A DNA stretch of 64,000 nt from JBBRBB01 sp963830175. GTDB lineage: Bacteria; Bacteroidota; Bacteroidia; Chitinophagales; Chitinophagaceae. Positions 16,477 to 25,373 of the stretch are shown here, in pieces. A model generated the notes under the pieces. It did not search any database. It was not told the DNA's origin and saw only the letters and a list, made by a program, of their open reading frames with translations. Every line of letters begins with the position of its first letter. The stretch's first letter is position 1. The DNA lies in the NCBI GenBank assembly GCA_963830175.1, contig CAWHKV010000007.1:124001-188000 (forward strand), written 5' to 3'. A program made the position numbers and the translations under genes.

Positions 16477-16771
16477 ATACCAGCCATTTAAGTAATAAAG
16501 CAGCGATCGCGTATATACAGGTAATTATAAAAATTCCTTTTGCGGTTTTATCGCTACGGGCATTTATGAAAAAAGTAAATATCACCGCGTTTATAAAAAG
16601 TGAAAAGCTGAGTATGCCTGTTATAAGAGATTTTTGTATCATTAAAACATGAAAAAAATCTCCTAATGTGTATTGGGGATAAAATTTCCAGGTATAAAAT
16701 GCAAGCATGCCTAAAAACGGCGCCAACACCCCAATTACCAGACCAAGTTTAAAATTATCTTTTTTAAACAT
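16475..16771 (-). CDS. Small membrane protein of unknown function
   Basis: 98 residues with three predicted membrane segments (LGLVIGVLAPFLGMLAFYTW, ITGILSFSLFINAVIFTFFI, GIFIITCIYAIAALLLKWLV). I do not recognise a named family. Its start overlaps the surE stop region by one base, indicating coupled translation with surE. Confidence 0.75.
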   Translation of the reverse strand: MFKKDNFKLGLVIGVLAPFLGMLAFYTWKFYPQYTLGDFFHVLMIQKSLITGILSFSLFINAVIFTFFINARSDKTAKGIFIITCIYAIAALLLKWLV

Positions 16772-17562
16772 TATACATTCAGGCTCTTTTCTAATTTTTC
16801 TTTTTGCTTATAATCGGTGAGATCAAAATGAACAGGTACAACACTTACGTAACTATTTTCCAAAGCCCAAACATCCGTATCATTTCCTTTATCAAAATTT
16901 ACAAACTCTCCTGTTAGCCAATAATAATTTTTGCCATGCGGGTCTTTCCTGTCATCAAATTTCTCTTCATATTTAGCATAAGCCTGCCGGCAAACCTTCA
17001 ATCCCTTCAGGAGTTCTGCTGGCATAGCCGGAATATTAACGTTCAAACACAGATGCTTATCATTTTTGTGCGTAAGCAGGTATTCAACCAATATTCTGGC
17101 AAATTTTTGAGCACCGGTAAAATCTGCATCAATACTGTAATCGAGCAGACTAAAACCAATAGAAGGAATGCTTTCTATAGATGCCTCCAATGCAGCACTC
17201 ATGGTGCCGGAGTAAATAACATTTATAGAATGATTGGCGCCATGATTTATCCCACTCAGGCAAATGTCAGGCTTGCCCTGCAATACTTTATCAACAGCAA
17301 GCTTTACGCAATCAACAGGTGTTCCGCTGCATTGCCACGCTTCAATACCTTCAAAAGCATGGTATGCATGCATGCGTAACGGGTGCCCAATTGTTATAGC
17401 ATGCCCCATTCCGCTTTGCGCCTTATCCGGTGCAACAACAACCACTGTGCCCAAATCTTTAATGCATTCAACAAGGGCTTTTATACCGGGTGAAGTAATT
17501 CCATCATCATTAGTAACCAGAATAACAGGTTTTGTTTTAGAAGGTTTCTTATCCTTTACCAT
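16771..17562 (-). CDS. surE: 5'/3'-nucleotidase SurE
   Basis: About 263 residues from the ATG at 17562; a TTG three codons upstream is less likely. VILVTNDDGITSPGIKAL is the SurE metal-binding NDDG signature. VAPDKAQSGMGHAIT, CSGTPVDCVKLAV and LSGINHGANHSINVIYSGTMSAALEA complete the family core. SurE dephosphorylates nucleoside monophosphates and is a stationary-phase or repair-linked enzyme. It is divergent from lpxB across a 146-bp region. Confidence 0.95.
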   Translation of the reverse strand: MVKDKKPSKTKPVILVTNDDGITSPGIKALVECIKDLGTVVVVAPDKAQSGMGHAITIGHPLRMHAYHAFEGIEAWQCSGTPVDCVKLAVDKVLQGKPDICLSGINHGANHSINVIYSGTMSAALEASIESIPSIGFSLLDYSIDADFTGAQKFARILVEYLLTHKNDKHLCLNVNIPAMPAELLKGLKVCRQAYAKYEEKFDDRKDPHGKNYYWLTGEFVNFDKGNDTDVWALENSYVSVVPVHFDLTDYKQKEKLEKSLNV

Positions 17563-17708
17563 AGGCTGCAATATACGTTTTCGTTTTTCTGTGTTTTATT
17601 AAACAACGTGTTATGATTAAATATTATGCACTTTTCTTTGTTTAATATCTTTATATAAAATCTTTGCCTGCACAGTAAATTTATTGAACGGCATTTTTAC
17701 CCAAGCAA

Positions 17709-18851
17709 ATGAAATATTACATAATAGCCGGAGAAGCAAGTGGAGACCTGCATGGTAGTAACCTGGTGAAAGAAATAAAAAAGATAGATACAAGTTGCAC
17801 ATTCAGAGGCTGGGGCGGTGACTTGATGGAAGATGCGGGTGTAACTATTGTAAAGCATTACAGGGAATTGGCTTTTATGGGATTTACAGAAGTCTTATTG
17901 AACCTTAGAACCATATTAAAAAATCTTTCGTTTTGCAGGAAGGACATTCTGCAGTTTAAACCTGATGTTGTGATACTGGTAGATTATCCCGGTTTTAATT
18001 TACGCATAGCAGAATGGGCTAAAAAACAGGATTATAAAACAGTTTTTTACATTTCGCCGCAAGTATGGGCTTGGAAGGAGAGCCGGGTTCCCAAGATGAA
18101 AAAGTTTATAGACAAAATGCTTGTAATTCTCCCATTTGAAAAAGAATATTTCAATAATAAATGGAATTGGAAAGTAACCTACGTAGGGCATCCGCTGGTG
18201 GAGGTGATAGAAAATTTTAAAAATCATCCACAGAAATTGTCGATTAATCAACCTGAGGAAAAAGAGATTGTAGCAATTTTACCGGGCAGCCGCAAACAGG
18301 AAATATTGATTAAACTTCCCATCATGTTGCAGGCAACCAAAACGTTTAAGCATATTCATTTCGTAGTAGCTAAAGCACCATCATTAGACGACGAATTTTA
18401 TGAAAATTTATTAACACCCTATCCTAATGTTTCTGCGGTTAGAAATGAAACATATGCCCTGATGAATGTATCGAAAGCTGCCATGGTTACAAGCGGAACA
18501 GCCACACTTGAAACAGCATTGTTCGGGGTGCCACAAGTAGTTTGTTATAAAGGTGGAAGCATAAGTTATCAGATCGCAAAACGTTTAATAAAAGTAAAAT
18601 ATATTTCGTTGGTTAACCTTATTATGGACAAGCCTGTTGTAACAGAATTAATTCAACATGACTTAACAGTGGATAACCTGGTAAAAGAATTGGAAGCTTT
18701 ACTTAATAATTCTGAAAGGCAATCAAACATTAAAAAAGATTACGGAAGCCTGAAAGAAATTTTGTTTGCAGGTGGAAATGCATCGCAGGCTGCAGCAGAA
18801 ATTATCACACAATTTGCGGCAAACAATCCTAATCAATATAAGGAAGAATGA
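17709..18851 (+). CDS. lpxB: Lipid-A-disaccharide synthase
   Basis: 380 residues. MKYYIIAGEASGDLHGSNL is the N-terminal GEASGD motif. RELAFMGFTEVL, PQVWAWKESRVPKMKKFIDK, VLPFEKEYF, YVGHPLVE, LPGSRKQEI and the C-terminal SGTATLETAL, all LpxB (GT19) signatures, follow. The enzyme joins UDP-diacylglucosamine and lipid X at the inner membrane. The normal length and full motif set indicate a functional gene. The 3' end overlaps the convergent DUF6728 gene by 23 bp. Confidence 0.97.
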   Translation: MKYYIIAGEASGDLHGSNLVKEIKKIDTSCTFRGWGGDLMEDAGVTIVKHYRELAFMGFTEVLLNLRTILKNLSFCRKDILQFKPDVVILVDYPGFNLRIAEWAKKQDYKTVFYISPQVWAWKESRVPKMKKFIDKMLVILPFEKEYFNNKWNWKVTYVGHPLVEVIENFKNHPQKLSINQPEEKEIVAILPGSRKQEILIKLPIMLQATKTFKHIHFVVAKAPSLDDEFYENLLTPYPNVSAVRNETYALMNVSKAAMVTSGTATLETALFGVPQVVCYKGGSISYQIAKRLIKVKYISLVNLIMDKPVVTELIQHDLTVDNLVKELEALLNNSERQSNIKKDYGSLKEILFAGGNASQAAAEIITQFAANNPNQYKEE

Positions 18852-19005
18852 ACAGTTTGAAAATGATCACCAGTAAAGCAAGCACAAACATAATTATGGA
18901 AATACGATTCATGCCATGCATGTATTTTATCCATTTACTCCGTGGCTCATTCGGGTCGCGTTTTTTAATGTATAAATACTCAGATATTTGTCTCCAGATT
19001 CCCAT
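18829..19005 (-). CDS. DUF6728-like small membrane protein
   Basis: A 58-residue gene: ATG complement at 19003-19005, stop at 18829-18831. The sequence begins MGIWRQISEYLYIKKRDPNE, then RSKWIKYMHGMNRISI, and ends with a single membrane segment (IIMFVLALLVIIFKLFIL). This resembles DUF6728, a Bacteroidetes family of unknown function; I assign it from memory. It overlaps the 3' end of the CapK-like gene by 26 bp and is probably co-transcribed with it. Confidence 0.78.
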   Translation of the reverse strand: MGIWRQISEYLYIKKRDPNEPRSKWIKYMHGMNRISIIMFVLALLVIIFKLFILPYID

Positions 19006-20329
19006 TGCTTTTAATTAGGTTTTTAACAATTTGTGGTTTGCCTGACGGTGTGGGTGCAATATATTCTACCTTACGCCAAACAATGTCAAATTCTTCATTT
19101 GCTTTTACGACAATTTCCTTAGAAATTTTGTCTAACACCTCACTATTAAATTTATTAGAGGCAATATAATCTACCTCAATTATGCCATGCGCTTTTTGAG
19201 TTATACAAAATTGATCAATTTCAGGATAATGCTCAAATATGCCTGTAAAAAAATGCACAATTAAAGGTTTGCCCGAGGTGGTAAAAACAAGGTCAGTTTC
19301 TCTTCCTACAATTTTTCTAAGCATTGGGAAATGCCTGCCGCAACTGCAAATCTTTTGAAACGATTCTTTAACTGCCAAATCTCCTAACCTATATCTTATT
19401 AAAGGAAAATGAAATCCATCGAGCCTCGTCACAACCACATGCCCCATTTCCCCCTCACCAACTTCCTGTTCATTATCATCTAACAATTCAAGATAAACGT
19501 GAGGGGTTAATATATGATAGTTACCTGCCGCACATGAACCTGCAATAACGAACCCTTCAGACGAACCATATTGTTCTGCAATAATGGGGTTGCCAAATGC
19601 ATCGCTTATATTTTTTCTATAGCTTTCAAATAATTTATCACCCCAGCACATTATTCCCTTACATGGTATTTTTAAATTATTCTCAATTGCAACTTTTGCC
19701 AAAACATTCAGGCTTGATGGAAACCCTGCTATATAAGAGATTTTACCTGCAATAGCTCTTTCAAGCTCACCGATAATTTTATCTTTTGAAAGATCAAAGG
19801 CACTTACATACTGCGTTCTGAGTGCGACATCCTTTATGGAGCGCGCTATGCCACGATTCGGGTTGATACCAGTTTGCAATAACCTGTCGCCAATTTTATA
19901 CCCATTAAACTCCCATAAAAAAACCTGCATGGCCTGCAAATGAGACTGCTCTTCGCGAGACATAAATACCGTGGTTTGAAGCCCGGATGAACCGCTGCTT
20001 CGTTCTTTATGCAAAGCGCCTGTTTCGCCTTCCGCGCGCATTAAGTGCGATTTTTTGTTTAATATTTCCTTCGTTAAAACAGGGAACTTTTTAAGATCGT
20101 TAACAGGGTTACCTGTTAGGTTAATATTTAAATTTTTATAGTATGGAATGTGCGTGGTAGCATGCTGCAAAACTTTCGATAAATTATCGTTTTGCAATTG
20201 CAATAGCTGGGATGATGAAAGTTTGCCAATTGTGTTTCTCCATAGTTTTAAATGCTTAACGAAAGCGGTTTGAAAAACTACATCCCCCGCAGGTAAAACC
20301 ACATTCTGGAGAATTTTGTGATACTTCAT
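18980..20329 (-). CDS. CapK/PaaK-like adenylate-forming protein
   Basis: 449 residues. The adenylation motif HKERSSGSSGLQTTVFMS (around residue 105) is the SSGS/T nucleotide-binding loop. EQYGSSEG, RYRLGDLA and a zinc-like CSCGRHFP follow, as in the phenylacetate-CoA ligase family. Family members in polysaccharide loci (CapK-like) have undefined roles in capsule or O-antigen synthesis. The divergent neighbour at 20441 is a sugar N-acetyltransferase, which favours a surface-glycan role over phenylacetate degradation, since no paa genes are present. The acyl substrate is unknown. Confidence 0.82.
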   Translation of the reverse strand: MKYHKILQNVVLPAGDVVFQTAFVKHLKLWRNTIGKLSSSQLLQLQNDNLSKVLQHATTHIPYYKNLNINLTGNPVNDLKKFPVLTKEILNKKSHLMRAEGETGALHKERSSGSSGLQTTVFMSREEQSHLQAMQVFLWEFNGYKIGDRLLQTGINPNRGIARSIKDVALRTQYVSAFDLSKDKIIGELERAIAGKISYIAGFPSSLNVLAKVAIENNLKIPCKGIMCWGDKLFESYRKNISDAFGNPIIAEQYGSSEGFVIAGSCAAGNYHILTPHVYLELLDDNEQEVGEGEMGHVVVTRLDGFHFPLIRYRLGDLAVKESFQKICSCGRHFPMLRKIVGRETDLVFTTSGKPLIVHFFTGIFEHYPEIDQFCITQKAHGIIEVDYIASNKFNSEVLDKISKEIVVKANEEFDIVWRKVEYIAPTPSGKPQIVKNLIKSNGNLETNI

Positions 20330-20440
20330 TTAAATTTCAATCTATAACATTACCCATTACCTTCAAAATTATCATTATGATAGAAATTGAAACCATCATT
20401 AAAAATAAAAGCGTAATTAGCATTTATACTCAATAGTAAA

Positions 20441-21022
20441 ATGGCACATTCAATTAATTATTTTGCCCACCCGACCGCGGTTATAGATGAAGGCGCGCAA
20501 ATTGGTGAGAAAACAACTATCTGGCACTTTACGCATATTATGCCAGAAAGTAAAATTGGCAGGAATTGCAATATTGGTCAGAATGTAGTGATCTTACCCG
20601 GCGCTGTAATTGGCAATAATGTAAAGGTTCAAAATAACGTTTCTATTTATACAGGTGTTGTTTGTGAAGATGATGTTTTTCTTGGCCCTTCCTGCGTTTT
20701 TACTAATGTAATTAATCCACGTAGTGCTATAAACAGGAAGCATGAGTATGCAGGAACATTAGTAAAAAAAGGAGCCACCATAGGTGCAAATGCAACCATC
20801 ATTTGCGGAAAAACCCTGGGCGAATTTTGCTTTGTTGCCGCAGGTGCGGTTGTTACTAAAGATGTTCGCGCATATTCATTAGTTGCGGGAAACCCGGCGA
20901 GGCATATGGGTTGGGTAAGTGAGTATGGCCACAAACTTATTTTTAATGAAAACGGGATAGCCCAGTGCCCTGAAACCCAGGCGCAATACAAGCTTGAAAA
21001 GGATGGGGTATCAAAAATTTAA
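20441..21022 (+). CDS. Hexapeptide-repeat sugar N-acetyltransferase (WbpD/WlbB-like)
   Basis: 193 residues forming a left-handed beta-helix: repeats such as AVIDEGAQIGEKT, ESKIGRNCNIGQNVVI, AVIGNNVKVQNNVSIY, GATIGANATIICGKTLGEF. The segment TIWHFTHIMP with conserved His and QNNVSIYTGV with Asn match WbpD/WlbB-type UDP-3-amino-sugar acetyltransferases. These acetylate the 3-amino group of UDP-glucosamine-uronate derivatives for O-antigen. The partner oxidase and aminotransferase genes are not in the window, so the sugar is inferred only from the family. Confidence 0.87.
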   Translation: MAHSINYFAHPTAVIDEGAQIGEKTTIWHFTHIMPESKIGRNCNIGQNVVILPGAVIGNNVKVQNNVSIYTGVVCEDDVFLGPSCVFTNVINPRSAINRKHEYAGTLVKKGATIGANATIICGKTLGEFCFVAAGAVVTKDVRAYSLVAGNPARHMGWVSEYGHKLIFNENGIAQCPETQAQYKLEKDGVSKI

Positions 21023-21033
21023 TTTAATAAGTT

Positions 21034-22746
21034 TTAAAAACCATTATCAGAAACCTTGGCCTTGATGGCCTTGTTATTCTTACTTATCAGAAACTGTTCT
21101 GGGTCTATTAATATGTTTTTCACACCAAAACCCGGGCTTCCAACCACTACATATTGATTGGCTTTCGTATTTTCTATCACGATGGTTTTGGTACTGTTTT
21201 CCCCAACGAGTTTTACCGGTAATGAAACCCTGAAAAAAGACACTGAATTATTACTGGTAGTTTGATTGATGCGCAACACTATCTTTCCATCAGGTGCCTG
21301 GTACCAGTTAATTTTGAATGAAGGATATCCCTGTCCATAAAACCACTGATCAAAAAAATAATTCAGGTCCGTTCCGCTTACATTTTCCATATGTTTTTGA
21401 AAATCTGCGGTACGCGCAAAGCCGTAGCGAAGGGCAGGGTCATTCTGGTAGTTTCTTAATCCCTGGAAAAATGCTTTATCACCCAAAGTAAACCGCAGCA
21501 TGCGCAATAAAAATGCACCCTTGTTATAACTTAATCTTCCATCAAAAATGCGGGAGGCATTGGTTGTATCGTTTACCCAAACAGACCCTGCAGGTTGTGA
21601 AACAATATAGCTAAGATCGCCAGAAACGTTGGCGGCATAAGTGCTTGGGTTGAAATGTTCAGTGTAAAAAAAGTCGGCCATATACGTGGCAAACCCTTCA
21701 TTCAGCCAAATGTCTTGCCAGCTTCCGCAGGTAATTTTATCACCAAACCACTGGTGTGCAAGTTCATGAGTAACCAGGTTTTCACCGGCATTTATTACAA
21801 AAGAATTGGTTTGATGTTCCATGCCCCCACCCCATCCGAATTGAGTCTGACCATACCTTTCTTTCAGATATGGATAATTGGTGAGTGAATCGCTAAAGAG
21901 TTTTAACCCGTTTAAAACAATATAATTGTTGTTTTTAAATTCATTCAGGCTTTCGGGATAAACGTAGGAGATTACAGGAAGCAACGTATCATCAATCAAA
22001 ACATCATCAGTAAAAACACTGAAATTGGTTACTGCAAATGCCACGAGGTAAGTGGCAACCGGGTACCGATGCTTATAAAAAGAAACAGATACACTACCGT
22101 TATTAGTTACACTTTGTAAAACACCATTAGACGATGCGTTATAAGCTGAAGGGTGCGTTAAAAATATATCAATACTATCAACCTTATCTTCTAACCCATT
22201 ACGGCACGGCCACCAGTCTTTGGCATTATACGGTTCACTAAGCGTCCAGATTACAGGAGTGCTGTTATGGGTGCTTTGTACAAAACCTCCTGTAAAATCC
22301 TGGCCGATAGGTGGCACACCATGGTAATAAATGTCGAGGGAATCTTTTTTACCCTGGTTTAATTTGTCACCCAGTTCTATGGTCAATGTTTTATTGGAAC
22401 CTTGCGTAAAACCAGTTTTTTTATTTCTGAACAAAACACTGTCTACAGTTAGCTTATCAGTGAAATCGAATACAATATTATCAGTGGATGCGGTTATAAT
22501 AAAATGGGTATTAATCCTGCCATCAATATACCTTACCGCCGGATCGATATTCCAGTAGCACTTATAATAATGCACAGAAAAATTAGAAGATGAAAGTGAT
22601 GCGCCCTTCCCCGAAATATGTTTGGCATCAAACTGACGCCTTTCCATTTCCGGAATATCTGTATAAACCTCTTTGCAAACCGGTAGGTGTTGTGCAAATA
22701 ATTCGGTGGCTACAAACATTAAAACAAAAACAAAGAAAAATTTCAT
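21034..22746 (-). CDS. Secreted M1-family metallopeptidase
   Basis: 570 residues with a signal peptide (MKFFFVFVLMFVATELFAQ). The M1 zinc site is visible as THELAHQWFGD followed by WLNEGFATYMADFF. GWGGGMEHQTN is the exopeptidase-type (GAMEN-like) motif, and WPCRNGLEDKVDSIDIFLTHP is the N-terminal barrel. Many Bacteroidetes homologues continue into a T9SS sorting domain. This one stops after the beta domain at LISKNNKAIKAKVSDNGF, so it is probably periplasmic or has lost its export tag. It removes N-terminal residues from peptides. Confidence 0.9.
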   Translation of the reverse strand: MKFFFVFVLMFVATELFAQHLPVCKEVYTDIPEMERRQFDAKHISGKGASLSSSNFSVHYYKCYWNIDPAVRYIDGRINTHFIITASTDNIVFDFTDKLTVDSVLFRNKKTGFTQGSNKTLTIELGDKLNQGKKDSLDIYYHGVPPIGQDFTGGFVQSTHNSTPVIWTLSEPYNAKDWWPCRNGLEDKVDSIDIFLTHPSAYNASSNGVLQSVTNNGSVSVSFYKHRYPVATYLVAFAVTNFSVFTDDVLIDDTLLPVISYVYPESLNEFKNNNYIVLNGLKLFSDSLTNYPYLKERYGQTQFGWGGGMEHQTNSFVINAGENLVTHELAHQWFGDKITCGSWQDIWLNEGFATYMADFFYTEHFNPSTYAANVSGDLSYIVSQPAGSVWVNDTTNASRIFDGRLSYNKGAFLLRMLRFTLGDKAFFQGLRNYQNDPALRYGFARTADFQKHMENVSGTDLNYFFDQWFYGQGYPSFKINWYQAPDGKIVLRINQTTSNNSVSFFRVSLPVKLVGENSTKTIVIENTKANQYVVVGSPGFGVKNILIDPEQFLISKNNKAIKAKVSDNGF

Positions 22747-22765
22747 ATAACTGTAATGAGTAAAA

Positions 22766-22773
22766 CAAATTTA
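22766..22773 (-). promoter_or_regulatory. -7 box for the M1 peptidase gene
   Basis: TAAATTTG on the minus strand matches TAnnTTTG and lies 19 bp upstream of the ATG. No clear TTTG -33 element is present at the expected distance. Confidence 0.5.
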
Positions 22774-22857
22774 TAGTGCTTTGTACATTATGAATAATAT
22801 TATTATAGTGTGTATGCATTTTCACCTAACATTAATTAAGTTTAAATGAACCAACCA

Positions 22858-22865
22858 TAATTTTG
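22858..22865 (+). promoter_or_regulatory. -7 box for the M23 peptidase gene
   Basis: TAATTTTG matches TAnnTTTG only 7 bp before the ATG at 22873, implying a leaderless or nearly leaderless transcript. Confidence 0.5.
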
Positions 22866-22872
22866 CCTGCAT

Positions 22873-24585
22873 ATGAAGGTAGGGAACAAGGTTATTTTTT
22901 TGATTATTTTGCTGGCTGGAAATCGTATTGGTGCCCAAAACAATTCTTCTATTTATCCTCAAAATTATTTCAGGAATCCTTTAGGAGTTCCTATTCAACT
23001 TGCAGCAAATTTTGGGGAATTAAGATCAAACCATTTTCACATGGGGCTGGATATACGTACCCAACAACGTGAAAATTTACCTGTGTATGCAGCAGCTGAT
23101 GGATATATAAGCAGAGTTAGGGTTGCAGAAAGCGGTTTTGGAAATGCTTTATATGTAACGCATCCGGCAGGTTATACCACATTATATGCACACTTAAACA
23201 CCTTTTCTCCCGAGGTGGAAGAATACTTAAAAGACCGCCAATATGAGAGCGAAAAATGGGAAATTGATCTTCGCCCTGAAAGTGGAAAATTTAAGGTTTC
23301 TAAAGGACAATTAATTGCCTATAGCGGTAATACCGGTGCGTCTCAGGGTCCGCACCTGCATTTTGAGGTGTACGATGATCAAACAGGTTATAACCTTAAC
23401 CCGGAATTATTCGGTTTACCTATTACTGACAATATTTCCCCCAGGTTTTATAGCCTGTATGTATACGACAGAAGATACAGCACTTACTTAGCTCATCCTG
23501 AAGAAATTGGTGTATATGGAAAAGGAAACATTTACAATGCGAGATCTGGGGTAATAGAATCAGGGTCTCAGTTGGTAAGCCTGGGAATAAGGGCAGAAGA
23601 CAAGAATAATGATTCACCATTTATGTTTGGAATATTCCAGGCAGAATTATGGATGGATGATTCGCTGCTGCATGCATTTCAAATGAATAATATAGGATAT
23701 GAAAATACGCGGTACATAAATGCTTCGATGGATTATAATAAATGGATGAATGGAAGGCGCGGAATCCAGCATTTAAGCACCTTACCCGGCAACAAACTGA
23801 ATATTTATTCAGAAGCCGGCTCTAATGGTATTATTATTTTACAAGACACAGCATTGCATGATATTAAAATTGTGATTTCCGATGTATCCGGAAATACATC
23901 AGAATTAAATTGTAAGATCAGGTACAACCCTGCAAAGCTTTCGCATAAGGCATTCCCAGATAATACTACACCCTTGGTTCCGGGGAGAGCAGGGGAGGTA
24001 AAAAGCGAACATGCCATAGCAAACTTTAGTGAAAATGCATTTTATGATGTTGTGCCTTTTAAAATATCGGAGGTTGTTGCACAAAATAATAACCAGGTAT
24101 CTCCCACTATTTACCTGCACAATTATTTAGTTCCCGTACATGATTATTATACGGTCGGAATAAAACCTTCAATGCCAGCATTCAGCGCGCTTATTTACCG
24201 CACGGTTATGGAACTGAACAGTGGACCAAGCCGCTACCTGGTTAAACCGGAAATAAAAGGAGAATATTTACAAGGCTCATTTAATAAACTTGGTATGGTA
24301 AGATTGTTGGTTGATACTGTGCCTCCAAATATTTCTTTTGGCTTACAAAATGCAACTGTTTCCAATGGTCGGATTTTGCAGGTTAGATGCACAGATAATT
24401 TAAATGAAACACAACAATTTCGCGCTGAGGCAAATGGACAGTGGCTGTTATTTAAAAAGAGCGGAACTTACTACACGTATAAGGTTGATGAACATTGCCC
24501 TGAAGGTAGATTTCAATTAACAATTTCAGTTACTGATATTGCAGGTAACAAAACAACCCAAACATATACGCTTACAAAAAATTAA
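22873..24585 (+). CDS. M23-family peptidoglycan endopeptidase
   Basis: 570 residues with a signal peptide (MKVGNKVIFLIILLAGNRIGAQ). The LytM/M23 domain lies at about residues 30-180: LRSNHFHMGLDIRT (HxxxD), YVTHPAGYTTLYAHL, SGNTGASQGPHLHFEVYD (HxH). A long beta-rich C-terminal region of unknown fold follows. The complete zinc ligands indicate an active DD-endopeptidase acting on the cell wall in the periplasm. It is divergent from the M1 peptidase and 6 bp upstream of bcp, with which it is probably co-transcribed. Confidence 0.92.
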   Translation: MKVGNKVIFLIILLAGNRIGAQNNSSIYPQNYFRNPLGVPIQLAANFGELRSNHFHMGLDIRTQQRENLPVYAAADGYISRVRVAESGFGNALYVTHPAGYTTLYAHLNTFSPEVEEYLKDRQYESEKWEIDLRPESGKFKVSKGQLIAYSGNTGASQGPHLHFEVYDDQTGYNLNPELFGLPITDNISPRFYSLYVYDRRYSTYLAHPEEIGVYGKGNIYNARSGVIESGSQLVSLGIRAEDKNNDSPFMFGIFQAELWMDDSLLHAFQMNNIGYENTRYINASMDYNKWMNGRRGIQHLSTLPGNKLNIYSEAGSNGIIILQDTALHDIKIVISDVSGNTSELNCKIRYNPAKLSHKAFPDNTTPLVPGRAGEVKSEHAIANFSENAFYDVVPFKISEVVAQNNNQVSPTIYLHNYLVPVHDYYTVGIKPSMPAFSALIYRTVMELNSGPSRYLVKPEIKGEYLQGSFNKLGMVRLLVDTVPPNISFGLQNATVSNGRILQVRCTDNLNETQQFRAEANGQWLLFKKSGTYYTYKVDEHCPEGRFQLTISVTDIAGNKTTQTYTLTKN

Positions 24586-24591
24586 GTTATT

Positions 24592-25050
24592 ATGCCGCGA
24601 CCAGGAGAAATGGCACCCGATTTTAAAGGGAAGGATCAGGATGGTAAAATAGTTTCACTTGCTAATTTAAAAGGTAATAAAGTGGTTCTTTATTTTTACC
24701 CGCAGGATGATACACCCACCTGTACCGTGCAGGCATGCAACCTGCGCGATAATTTTAATTTGTTGCAAAAACACGGTTTTACAGTAATTGGTGTTAGCCC
24801 GGATGATGAACTGAAGCATAAAAAATTCAAAAAAAAATATGCTCTTCCATTTGTATTGATTGCAGATAGTGATAAAAAAATTATAGAGGAATATGGTGTG
24901 TGGGGCGAAAAACAAATGTTTGGCAAAAAGTATATGGGGGTAAACCGTACCACCTTTGTAATTAATGAAAAAGGAATTATTACAAAAATATTTACCCGTC
25001 CAAAAAACAAACAACATGCAGAAGAAATCATTCAATCGCTTGCGGAATAA
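24592..25050 (+). CDS. bcp: Thioredoxin-dependent peroxiredoxin, BCP type
   Basis: 152 residues. MAPDFKGKDQDGKIVSLANLKG is the AhpC/TSA N-terminus. YFYPQDDTPTCTVQACNLRDN holds the peroxidatic Cys (TPTCT) and the resolving Cys five residues later, as in 2-Cys BCP/PrxQ proteins. VWGEKQMFGKKYMGVNRTTFVI is the conserved C-terminal segment. It reduces hydroperoxides in the cytosol using thioredoxin. It sits between the M23 gene and the small HExxH gene with gaps of 6 and 2 bp. Confidence 0.95.
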   Translation: MPRPGEMAPDFKGKDQDGKIVSLANLKGNKVVLYFYPQDDTPTCTVQACNLRDNFNLLQKHGFTVIGVSPDDELKHKKFKKKYALPFVLIADSDKKIIEEYGVWGEKQMFGKKYMGVNRTTFVINEKGIITKIFTRPKNKQHAEEIIQSLAE

Positions 25051-25052
25051 TA

Positions 25053-25373
25053 ATGAAGGTTAAAATAAAAGAACGATCATTAGTAGCGAGATTGGCCGCT
25101 TCCATCATGAAGTCCAGGTCGCTTGCTATAGTTTTTGGAAAAACTATATATCTGTATAATTGCAAAGTGCCTGTTTTCCTTAAAAATACTAAATGGGTAA
25201 ATCATGAATTAGCGCACATTCAACAATATAAACGCTATGGATTTTTCCGGTTTTTAGGGCTGTATATTCTAGAAACCTTAAAACACGGTTATTATAATAA
25301 CAGGTTCGAAGTAGAAGCACGTTCAATGGAAACCATCAAAAATGAAAATTCTGAAATAGAATTCTTTACCTAA
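25053..25373 (+). CDS. Small protein with an HExxH zinc motif (DUF4157-like)
   Basis: 106 residues. The centre reads WVNHELAHIQQYKRYGF, an HExxH motif in the setting seen in DUF4157-type peptidase-like domains. EVEARSMETI may supply a third ligand. There is no signal peptide. It is too small for a typical protease, so a metal-binding or degenerate peptidase role is possible. It lies 2 bp after bcp and its end overlaps the convergent birA gene by 8 bp. Confidence 0.72.
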   Translation: MKVKIKERSLVARLAASIMKSRSLAIVFGKTIYLYNCKVPVFLKNTKWVNHELAHIQQYKRYGFFRFLGLYILETLKHGYYNNRFEVEARSMETIKNENSEIEFFT

